Positions 1-10,600 of a DNA stretch of 57,500 nucleotides are shown one piece after another; the stretch's first letter is position 1, and each line of letters starts with the position of its first letter. The position numbers were made by a program, and so were the translations under genes. The DNA is from Neocallimastix lanati (nom. inval.) (lineage: Eukaryota > Neocallimastigomycota > Neocallimastigomycetes > Neocallimastigales > Neocallimastigaceae), in contig JACVTC010000016.1 in assembly GCA_016946835.1 (NCBI GenBank), forward strand, positions 452,501-510,000, read 5' to 3'. The notes beneath the pieces were generated by a model that ran no database searches, was not told the DNA's origin, and saw only the letters and a list, made by a program, of their open reading frames with translations.

Positions 1-3000
1 AGCTTTTGAGGGTTTGAAGACATCTCTTTCCCAATAAAACTTTTTTATTTCACTTGTTTTCTTACCATTTAATTTCTTATCCAAAGTCCTTGATTCTTTA
101 GTCCATGAATAATGTGACATAGTAGGAATATTATTAGTGAGATGATTAATAATACATGATGAGTTTTTCCATTTTCTAAAGCAACGTAATTGAGATATAG
201 CAACAGACAGCTGAAAGAGGAGGTATTCTCAATTCACGAGTAATATTATAGAGACTAACAGAAGAATTGCGAGATTTAAATCCGTAACTCCAATAAAGTC
301 CTCTATTAATAATTTTTTGAGCTTTAGAACATCTGCTCTTATTTGAACCAAAGAGAGGAGCATAATATATAACAAGACTAAGAATAAACGAAATTAAAAC
401 ATATTTCTTCAATGGGAGAGGAACAGATTTATTAATAAGAAATCGAAAGTACAAATTTAACTTGACATTTAAATTACTGTTTAATTTGGATTGTATAGGT
501 TTCAGTGATAAAGATTCATCAAAAGGAATACCAAGATAGGTATAGTTGTCAGTTTTAGGTAATTTATTACTACCAATAAAGAAAGATGGATCTTCATAAT
601 TTATCGGTTTAACAAAGTTAATCGGTTTTACAACAAGAGTAGCACACTTATTAATTCCAAAAGTCATTTCATTTTTAATAGCCCATTCATGAACTTTATT
701 CAAAATTTTCTTAAGAGCTTGTTTAGATGGAGCAACTAAAACAATATCATCCGCAAAAAGTCCACCACAACAATATTGAGAATCTAAATATACACCATAC
801 TTATCACAATTATCCAGTATATCATTAATGAACAAATTGAATAAAACAGGAGATAGAGGGCATCCTTGTCTAACACCACGATTAATCGAAAATTCTTCTG
901 AGAGATTACCATTAAAAAAAGCACGAGCTTTAGAGGATAGATAAAGATTCTTTAAAAACAGATGACATTTATCTCTAATTCCTAAGTTATATAATTTGGT
1001 CAAAATATTAAAGATAGGAACCGAATCATAGGCTTTTTTAAGATCGAGAAAAGCAAGATAAGTAAAATTTCCTTTAAATTTTCTTCTTTGACATATCTCT
1101 CTAATTGAAATATACAAACTTATGCATTCTTCTTTATTTCTAAATCCAAATTGTTCAGGTCTAACAAATTTATGTTCAAGGGCATATTTAGCAATTCTAT
1201 TAGTAACAATCTTTGAAATAATTTTTAAGCCAACATTAATAAGAGAAATACCACGATAATTATTACAATCCGAAAGATCTCCTTTTTTTGGAATTGATAT
1301 TATAGAAGCCGAATTCCACTCTTCAGGGAAATCACCATCCCAGATTTTGTTAAATAATGAAAGTAAACATTTAGCACACTTAGAGTAGTGATCATCTGAA
1401 GAATCATCTTGATTATCGGATAAATCAGATTTACTAAAGAAGGCTTTAAAAAATTCAATCGGAATACCATCGGGTCCAGGAGCTTTATTATTTTTCATTT
1501 CAAGCACAGTGTTTTGAATTTCTTCCATAGTAATAGAATCATTAATATCCCAAGTAAGATTATTATTAGGATTAGTTCCAAATAAACTTACCCAGTATTC
1601 ATTATCCAAACTGTGTTGAGTAACATCAGAAGCTAGTTCACTGTAATGTTCAGCAAATCGATTTAATTGATCCGAATGAGAAAATAAAAAGTTACCCTGC
1701 TTGTCCTTTAAAACAGTTGACGAAATAGAATTAGAGTACATAGGGCGAGATAGCTTCTTTAATTTTAACCAAGCACTCCTAGCATTTTTATTACTAAAAT
1801 CATTACATGCAGATTCTATTGACTGATGAAATTGTTTTGATTTAATAGAAAACTTAATTGACCTGACTTTACCACATATATTTTTATACTCACGAAGCAA
1901 ATTTAAAAATTCATCAAGGTTTTCAAGATTAGAACCTAAAGAAAAATTTTTGATTTCATTAAATGAAACATGCTTTTCATGAGAAAGTTTCTTGATATAA
2001 TAAGGGCAGTGGAAAGCTGATCCTTTAAGATCACAAGGAACTCTAGCATGAACTTTATCACCAACTTTATTAGCTGTTTCTATAAATTTATTGACCATTT
2101 CATTAGAACTTAATTCTTTATTATCATCAAATTCATTAAGAAGAATTGAGAAGTAGTTACTTGAGAATATTTCATTATGCTTTTCATTACACATGCGTTG
2201 GGACCACTTGAATCTTCTAGAAGGAGTAGGAGCACGAAAACCTTCTGAGTCATCTTTCTTACAGGAAAGGATAAGAGGGAAGTGGTCAGATATATCATTG
2301 AATGTACTACAAACAGATACCTTATTAATGTATTCCTTCATTTTACAATTAAATAAAACATGATCAATACAAGACGATCTACCATCCCGAGCCCATGTGA
2401 AATCGAGACCTGATAAGTATTTAGTGAACCACTGATAAGATGATTTATTAAGTAAACTATCTAATTGGAATTTAGACATATTAAAGTCACCTACAAGAAT
2501 AGAAGGTGTATTAGTATGTTTCTTTATCCAATTAGTAATTTCTGAAAAGGCATTCTTTCTTTCTTCCTTATGAGTGACCGTAGGAACATAAATATTACCA
2601 ATAGTGCATTTAATTCCCCAAAAAGAAGTAATGTTGACAGAAATGATATACTTATATTCAAAGGGATCAGGAGAAAATGAACATGAACGATGTACACTTA
2701 TACTAAGACCTCTCATACCGGGTATATTTGGATCAGCTTTACGTAAAATTGTATTATAGTGACAAAGAAATGGGTAATTATTTGAATGTGCATTAAGGTA
2801 TTGGCTATTACCGACCTCTTGCAAGCAAATACAGATGGGTTTAAAAATTTCATTAAAGTATCTAATACCATCACATTTTTCATCATTCCATCCATTAATA
2901 TTCCAACTGACACAAAGATTAAAGAACTGAGTAGCCGGTGAATAAATATTACTATAAAGAAAATCTTTAGCCATTGATTTAGTTTCAAAAGAAGAAAATT

Positions 3001-3364
3001 TGTTGTTAAATTTCTTAACTTCACTGAAAGTTCTGATTTTGTCGGTTTGGATCCAATTAATTTTATTGATTGGAAGGCAATGGGTAAGAAGAAATAAAAT
3101 ATTTAGGTAATAAGTGGGTTTATCATAGTTTATCCTTAAAATGAAGTAATTTTCCATATTAGGTGTGTGTGTTTTTATAATTCCATGAACTATTTCATTG
3201 CAATTGGAAATACGTTTACTAAGAAATTCCCAAAGTTTACTAACAGACCATGATTGAAGATCATGAATAAAGATAAGAATGAAATCTTTATTCTGAATAT
3301 CGTATCTTCGAAGACCACGTCGCAAAACAGGTATAGTTGCTGAATTTGAAGAAGTATTATCCAT
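1..3364 (-). pseudogene. LINE-1 endonuclease/reverse transcriptase ORF with one frameshift, partial
   Basis: Encodes the retrotransposition polyprotein. The start chosen is the ATG at 3362-3364 (protein begins MDNTSS), because LINE-3 begins at the equivalent place (IRRGLR against VLRRGLRR); the frame is open further upstream to about 3667, but only through AT homopolymer. Seen in order: N-terminal domain of about 140 residues; EEP endonuclease with SWNINGWN, CLQEVG, GDFNM, SSCIDH and SDHFPL; reverse transcriptase with FLDLKKAYDS, RGVRQGCPLSP and the catalytic FADD box near residue 867. The frame hits a TAG at 176-178, but removing one A from the pair at 202-203 restores homology with LINE-3 through to base 1. 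This is therefore a one-base insertion in an otherwise intact ORF. The C-terminal Cys/His domain lies outside the window. Confidence 0.85.
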
Positions 3365-4268
3365 ATCAAGAAAGCCTAAAAAATAAAATAAAAGAAGAAT
3401 AAAATAAAAATAATAAAAATAATAAAAAAAAAAAAATAGATAAAAAAATTTTTTTTTTTTTTTTATATATATATATATATAATAAAATAAATTAAAAAAT
3501 AAAAGAGAAAGTAAATTCCCTTTAAATAGTAAAAAAAAAAAATATTGGTGTTGAATATTTGAAAGCTTGAAATATAAAATTGTTCTTGATGATTGAATAG
3601 ATTTTAAATTTTGTAAATAATTGATTTTATCCTGTATAACTGATATAATATTTATAAATTTACTCAAGGGTTAGTAATTTATTGATACAAAATTACTTGT
3701 ATATACTGTAAAAATGAATAATTGTTTCTTTTTATCTTTTGAATGATTGTAATTCTTTCAATTAATAAAGCGCTTTAAGATGTTAAAAATTTTCTGTTGA
3801 ATAATCATAAATTAGCTAAAAGTATATTTAAAAAGAAAAAATATTAGTAGAGAAAGACTATAAAAAAGATTCCCATCCGTTAAATAATGTCTTAAACACA
3901 AGCTTTGGAGTGAATCAATCTCCTACATTTCCATTTTACAATAGCTACATGAAAGTATAAATAATACTATAGAAAAATACATATACAAAATAATGCTAAA
4001 GTAAAAAATACAATAGATTCATTACAATGATAATATGTAGAAACTACATGATATTATTAATTATACAACTCCAATGTTACTACATATCCAGTTTAAAACA
4101 ATATAAAACATCAGGTTCACTTTCTACAGTCTTCCAGTATTCCAGTTTTCACTCTTCGTACTAGAAGCCACTTTAGAAAGGATAACCATCGATTATCATC
4201 AGAATCACAGAAAGCTGTAATTAGTACACCTGATATAGGTTATTCCTTTTCCATCAACCCTCCATGGA
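1..4268 (-). mobile_element. LINE-1: EEP/RT non-LTR retrotransposon, 3' end outside window
   Basis: Minus-strand LINE whose 3' end lies beyond base 1. The 5' end is placed at 4268 because about 400 bp of 5' leader (roughly 3867-4268) is nearly identical to the leader of LINE-3 (about 12147-12550); both copies end at the same CCATGGA and then diverge. Between leader and coding frame (3365-3866) the sequence is AT-rich, with a (TA)n tract near 3465-3482. The right flank is a 28-bp unexplained segment (4269-4296) followed by a piece of LINE-2 type 3' UTR. No target-site duplication can be tested because the tail is missing. Confidence 0.85.
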
Positions 4269-4296
4269 CCTGGAAAAACAGTCCACATCATTGGGG

Positions 4297-4583
4297 AATT
4301 TTATTTTAAAAAATACATGTAGGTGAAAAGTACATTTGAAATTAAAAATAAAAAATTAAAAAATAAAAAAATAAAAAAGCTCTAAAATACTATGTATTTC
4401 GGCAAGTTGTTTTTTTTTTTTTTTTTTTTTTTTTAGACAGGGAAGAGAATACACTTCCAAAACTTTATTAAATTTTATTTTAAAAAATACATGTAGGTGA
4501 AAAGTACATTTGAAATTAAAAATAAAAAATTAAAAAATAAGAAAATAAAAAAGCTCGAAAATACTATGTATTTCGGCAAGTTG
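4297..4583 (-). repeat. 113-bp direct duplication of LINE-2 3' UTR around its poly(A) tail
   Basis: Copy A (4297-4409) and copy B (4471-4583) match over 113 bp with two differences that I can see. Between them lie the 25-nt poly(T) at 4410-4434 (the LINE-2 poly(A) tail read on the plus strand) and the terminal 3' UTR (4435-4470). Copy B is contiguous with the LINE-2 coding end; copy A sits outside the tail. This suggests LINE-2 landed in the 3' UTR of an older copy of itself, or that a tandem transcript was copied. Confidence 0.8.
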
Positions 4584-7500
4584 TACTATGCGGGAATTTT
4601 TCCCTTCCTATCAAATAAAAAAGAAATAAAACCTAGAAGTAACATCTTTAACATAGATAGTGTGGTGTCCACTAAACTCTCCCCGGATTCATCATTTATT
4701 GAACTACTAAGGCAAGATTCATCCTTCGTAGAAATAGATGACGATCCTGTATTATCATTATGCCTTATCAGTACGACGTCGACGCTCTTGGATAAGTTTG
4801 GTATTTTGCAATACCTATCAAATAATAGCTCAAACGAACTACTTATGATAGGTATTGCACTTGTTAAGAATTCCGCCAAGCCCACAATTTTTGGAACAGG
4901 TGACTCAGATGAACCTTTGAAAAGAAGTTCATTTAATTGTCTCTGTTCCCCACTATCGAAATGTAGCTCATTTAAAACTAAAGTCCCACCAAGAAGGAAC
5001 AAGTATATATAATGATTGATATAATCTTCAAAATTAGAAATAGAGTCATAGGAAGAAAGAGGATTAAACACTCTAATCTTCCTAAGGAATAAAACATAGA
5101 GATCATCGATGAAATTTAAAGAATTCCATCTAAAAGATGCAAGAGCATCGCATTTAAAATTCCAATGTTCAAAAGATTGTTTATCTTCGCCACAACAGGG
5201 GCAAGACTTGGGACAATCTTCTGAAACTCTACCCATTCTAATAGCAATAGTAGTATTGTATTTATAACCACAGCCTAAACGTATAATCCACGAAAACCCT
5301 AAGTTGAATTGGGGATATTTTAAGCTAAGCATAATTATAGCTTTATTGTTTGAGAACTTATTAGAATCGTAATTTTGACCTTTAATACCTTGAAATTTGG
5401 AAACTGATTTCCAGTAACGTTCTAAAATATCGTCATATTTTTCACATTTATATTTTTTGATTTTTTTATACAGTGTTCTTGATTCTTTAGTCCAGGAATA
5501 ATGATGCATTTTGGGAATAGATTTAATAAGATCCTTTATAATACAGTTTGATTTACTCCATTTTGCAAAAGATTTAATCTGTAAGGCTGCGCAGACACCA
5601 GCAATAGGAGGAATGCTTAGATCTCGAGATAAAGCATAAGTACTCATAGTAGAATTATGTCTAATATAGTCATTGTCTTCTGAACTTGTTTTACCATTTT
5701 TAGAGAAGGAGCCGATACACCAAAATAGACCTGTATTAATTAATGTTTGAATTCTGGCCGTTCTAGATTTGTTTGAACCAAGTAAAGGAGAATAATAAAT
5801 TACTTTACTAATAACAAAGGATTGAAGAACTTTTTTCTTGTATGCAATAGGGATAAGTTTATTTGAGAAGAAATGTGTAAATGAAAGAAGGGATTTTCTA
5901 ACTTTAAAATGCATGTGAGATATAATGTGTTCTAATAAGAGATCATCAGAAAAAGGAATACCAAGATAAATATAACTAGAAACTTTAGGAATAGCATTCA
6001 TTCCTAAATAGAAGGTTGGGTCACTATAGTTTGGAGGAGATTGGAAGTTCATTGGTTTTATAACCATAGTTGCACATTTTTCAATACCAAAAGTCATTTC
6101 ATTTAAATTAGCCCATCTATGTACCTTTTTTAGTAATTTTTCTAAATTTTTTGCACTTGGAGCAATGAGAACAACATCATCAGCAAAGAGTCCACCACAA
6201 CACTTTTTTCTTCCAATATTAACACCATACTTTTCATAGTCATTTAATATATCATTGATGAATAAATTGAATAAGATCGGAGATAATGGACCAACCTTGA
6301 CGAACACCTCTTTTAATAGGAAATTCATTTGATCACATTGAAGCAAATCGAGCACGAGCTTTAGATGAAGTATATAAATTACATAGAAAATCAAAACATT
6401 TACCACGTACTCCATAATGATATAATTTAGTAAGAATGTTAAAAATAGGAACTGAATCATAAGCTTTTTTAAGATCTAAAAAAGCTAAATATGTGAATTT
6501 TCCTTGGAATTTTCTTCTTTGACAAATTTCTCTAACGGAAATGAATAAACTAATGCATTCTTCGCGGTTGCGAAATCCAAATTGTTCAGGTCTAATGAAA
6601 TTGTGTGAGAGTGCGTAAGTAGATATTCTATCTGTTATAATTTTTGAAATGATTTTTAGTCCAACGTTAATGAGAGAAATACCTCGATAATTACTACAAT
6701 CTGATAGGTCACCCTTCTTAGGAATTGATACAATAGAAGCTGAGTTCCATTTTTTAGGAAATGACCCATTCCATATTTTATTAAATATCAATTTTAGACA
6801 CTTTCCAGCAGCAGGATGTGATTCTAGTAATTCTTCGTTACAAAAAAGAGCTTTGTAGAATTCAATCGGGATACCATCGAGGCCGGGTGCTTTGTTGTTT
6901 TTCATAGATGAAATAGTTTTTTTAATATCTTCAATCGTAATAGGACCATTTATATTCCAGGTAGAGGATCTAAGACTAATATTCCTTAAAGCATGATTCC
7001 AGTAATTACGATTAAGGCTGTGACCTGAGGGATCCGAAGCAAGATCTTTATAATATTCAGCCCATCTATCTAATTGCTTTGAAGGAGAGATAATATCTTG
7101 ACCAAATTTAGATTTAATGCAAGTAAGGGAGGTAGATGAATATGATGGTTTAGCCATTTTTTTTAAACATCTCCAACCATTTTTGAAATCTTTATTCAAA
7201 AAATAATTACCAATTTTTACTATATTGGCTTTAAATCTAGCAGAACGAAATTTGCTCTTTGTTTTCTTGATTAATTTGCAAAGTTTTTCATATTTATTAA
7301 ATTGTTCAAGGTAATTATCAACATTTTCACAGTTAAAGTAAGGCTTAATATTTCGAAATGCAATATGTTTTTCATGAGACAGTCTTTTAATGTAATAAGG
7401 ACAATGAAAAGCAGAGCCCTTTAAATTTGTTGGAATGAAAGCCTTAATATCCTTCCCGATATTATTTGCTGTATTGATAAATTTTTCTACCATTTCATCA

Positions 7501-7622
7501 GCCGTGAGCGAATTGTAATGAGAATCGAGGTCATTTGCTAAGATTGAAAAATAATTATGTGATAAAATATCTGAATTTTTTGTTTTACAAATATGTGTAG
7601 ACCATTTAGAAACTTTAGCAGG

Positions 7623-7626
<4 letters not shown>
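4410..7626 (-). mobile_element. LINE-2, 3' portion (interrupted by LINE-3)
   Basis: Minus-strand LINE of the same family as LINE-1 and LINE-3. Its poly(A) tail is at 4410-4434, followed by a short 3' UTR and a decayed ORF. At 7614-7626 the body is cut by the poly(A) end of LINE-3, within the stretch linking endonuclease to reverse transcriptase. The missing upstream part resumes after 12550. The 3' end carries the same terminal ..GTCT-poly(A) signature as LINE-3 and the solo tail near 18.57 kb. Confidence 0.9.
4586..7626 (-). pseudogene. LINE-2 reverse transcriptase ORF, broken by stop, frameshift and insertion
   Basis: Two overlapping reading frames make up one decayed ORF. The upstream frame runs from the LINE-3 junction (7626) to a TGA at 6333-6335 and carries the linker (HCPYYIKRLSHEKH), the APGLDGIP block and FLDLKKAYDS. 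Downstream of the TGA the same frame continues for about 13 residues to VRQG. An extra C at 6291-6292 then shifts the frame into the one ending with TAG at 4586-4588, which carries PLSPILF, GGLFADDVV and YLGIPF. The C-terminal cluster reads SEDCPKSCPCCGE followed by HW..KC. A SVDVVLIR motif near the end is shared with LINE-3. At least three independent lesions (stop, indel, LINE-3 insertion) make it non-functional. Confidence 0.9.
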
Positions 7627-7668
<42 letters not shown>

Positions 7669-10600
7669 CTAGGAATAAACTTTATTTAATAATATTTTAA
7701 TAATAAAAAATACATGAAGTTTAAATACATGAAATTTTTTTTTTATATTAATATTAAAAAACTACGTTATGAGATTCGAGGACGAAAAGGCCTCTAACTC
7801 TTCCCATTCATCGAAGATAACTCCATGTAGATGAAAATTATCATTCGAATCTGTATCAGAATTTCTTCTTTGCCTTATCGTTACGACGTCGACGCTCTTG
7901 ACAACGGTAGGTCTAACACTATACAAATCGATCATGGTGTAAAAATCACCAATCACAATAGGCATAACGTTAGTAAGGAATTCCGCAAGCCCCACAAAAT
8001 ATGAAATCGGGAAAGAAGACTCGTTCGAAGGTGATTGAAAAATATTATTAATATATCGCCTTCTTTCCCCCGAGCCGATCTTTAAGATTTCAAATACTGC
8101 ATTTCCGCCAAGAAGGAGACACAGCACGTAAAAATTGATATTATCATCAAAATCTTCCTCTTTATCATCAGGAATGTTCAATGATTTCTCATGAACAATT
8201 AGAGAAAAATTAATAAAAATTTCATCAACAAAGGGAATGAAATGTTGCCTAAATTCTTCAAATTTAGGACATAAAAGTATCCAGTGTGTAAAACTAGGTA
8301 TGCTGTTACTCTCACCACAACAAGGGCAGTATGTTGGGCAATTTTCTGATACTAGATTACTTTTAACATACGTTTTTACATCAAATTTGAATCCACATTT
8401 AATTCGTCCAATCCAAAAAAATCCAAGAGAAAATTGTGAATATTTAAGTGATAGACGTTGAATAAATTTTTTAAAACCAAATTTAAATTTCTTGTATTTT
8501 GTAGATCTGATCGCAGGAGTGCTTGAATAATGAATATTTTCCCAGTAAAACTTCCTTATTTCTCCAGGAAGTTTATTATTGTGCTTGTGTACTGCTAAAC
8601 TCCGTGCTTTTTTCGTCCATGAATAGTGAGAAAGTGTAGGTATATTTTTGACTAAATGAGAAATAATACAAGAAGAATCTTTCCACTTTTTAAAGCATCG
8701 AATCATCGCCTTAGCACAAAAACTAGCTATAGGAGGTATAGAAAGTTCCTTAGACATATTGTAAATTGAAGTATTGGAGGTTTTATTTTTAAACCCGAAA
8801 CTCCAATACAAACCTCGATTAAAAGCAGTTTGAGCTTTTTCAGTATTCTTTTTATTTGAACCAAGTAAGGGAGCATAATAAAGAACTGAACTAAGGACAA
8901 AAGAAACTAGTATACGAGTTTTAAAGTAGAAAGGAACATTCCTATTGGTTAAAAATCTAAAGAAAGAGTTAACTGTATAATTAATTTTACTGTTCATCTT
9001 AGCAATAATAGGTTTTAAATCCAACGATTCATTAAAAGGTATACCAAGATATGTATATTGATTAGTGCTTGGTATATAGTTCATACCAAGTCTAAAAGTA
9101 GGATTTTCATAATGTCTTGAAGGAATAAAATTCTTTGGTTTAACAACTAGTGAAGCGCATTTATTGATTCCAAAGGTCATTTCATTTTTAATACCCCAAT
9201 CATGAGCAATATTCAAAAGGTTTTTAAGTGAAGATTTTGTAGGAGCTAATAATACAATATCATCAGCAAATAATCCACCACAACACTTTTTCTTTTCAGT
9301 AATCACACCATATCTTTTACATTTATCAAAAATATCATTGATAAATATATTGAATAAGATAGGTGAGAGAGGACACCCTTGGCGAACACCACGGTGTATT
9401 GGAAATTCTTTTGAAAGTTTACCATTAAAGTTTGCACGAGCTTTCGAGGTAAGGTATAAATTAGTAATGAATTGAAGGCATTTACCACGAATACCAAGAT
9501 TATCTAGTTTAGTAAGTATATTGTAAATTGGAACTGAATCATAAGCTTTTTTAAGGTCAAGAAAGGCAAGAAAGGTAAATTTATCCTTAAATTTTCTTCT
9601 TTGACAAATTTCACGAATGGATACAAATAAACTAATACATTCTTCTTTATTTCTAAAACCAAACTGTTCTGGTCTAATTATTCCATTAGAAAAAGCATAG
9701 TCCGATATTCTTTTAGTGACAATTTTTGATAGAATTTTTAAACCTACATTGATGAGTGAAATACCACGATAATTATTACAATCTGAAAGATCCCCTTTTT
9801 TAGGAATAGAAACAATAGAAGCAGAGTTCCATTCATTAGGAAAGTCACCATCCCAAATTTTATTAAAAAGTAATAACAGACACTTTGCACAATCGGAATA
9901 AGTAACCTCTTGATTAGAGTCATCCTGAGAAGAAGTATTACTCTCAGAATTAAAAAATGCTTTAAAAAATTCTGTAGGTATACCATCAGGACCAGGTGCT
10001 TTGTTATTTTTCATTGAAAGAACAGTTGAATGAATTTCTGACATGGAAATAGGTTGATTAATATCCCATGATTCCTGAGGAGTAGAAGAATTATTAAGTA
10101 TTCTTTTCCAATAATTTTCATTAAGACTGTGACCAGTTATATCAGAAGCAAGTTCTTCATAGTGTTCTGCAAAACGATTGAGTTGATCTTCTTGGGATAC
10201 TAGAACATTACCTTCTTTATCTTTAATGTATACAGGTGATTGGGAAGGAGAGTAAGAAGGTTTAGAGATTTTCTTAAGTCCAGACCAACCACGCTGGGCA
10301 TCATTTTTTAAGAAACATTCGCCGATGGAATGAATCAAATTTTTAAATCTAATATTCCTAATATTTCTTTTAATACTAATAATATAATCAGAAAGAACTC
10401 TATATTCTTTTGAGAGATCACAAAATTCTTGAAGATTTGACAAATCATTACGAAGTTTAAAATTTTTAATCCTTTTATAAAATAAATGTTTTTCATGTGA
10501 TAATTTCTTAATATAAGCAGGACAATGGAACGCTGAACCCTGTAAATTTGTAGGAACTCTTGCTTGAATGTCATCGCCTATTTTATTTGCTGTGTCAAGA

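Noticed and set aside
3365-3667. N-terminal ~100 residues in frame with the LINE-1 ORF (Phe/Tyr/Lys-rich)
   Set aside because: Made of homopolymer and (TA)n leader sequence. LINE-3 starts at the position equivalent to 3364, so this is untranslated leader that happens to be open.
4497-5012. 171-codon plus-strand frame
   Set aside because: Antisense to the LINE-2 C-terminal coding region, whose minus-strand product matches LINE-3.
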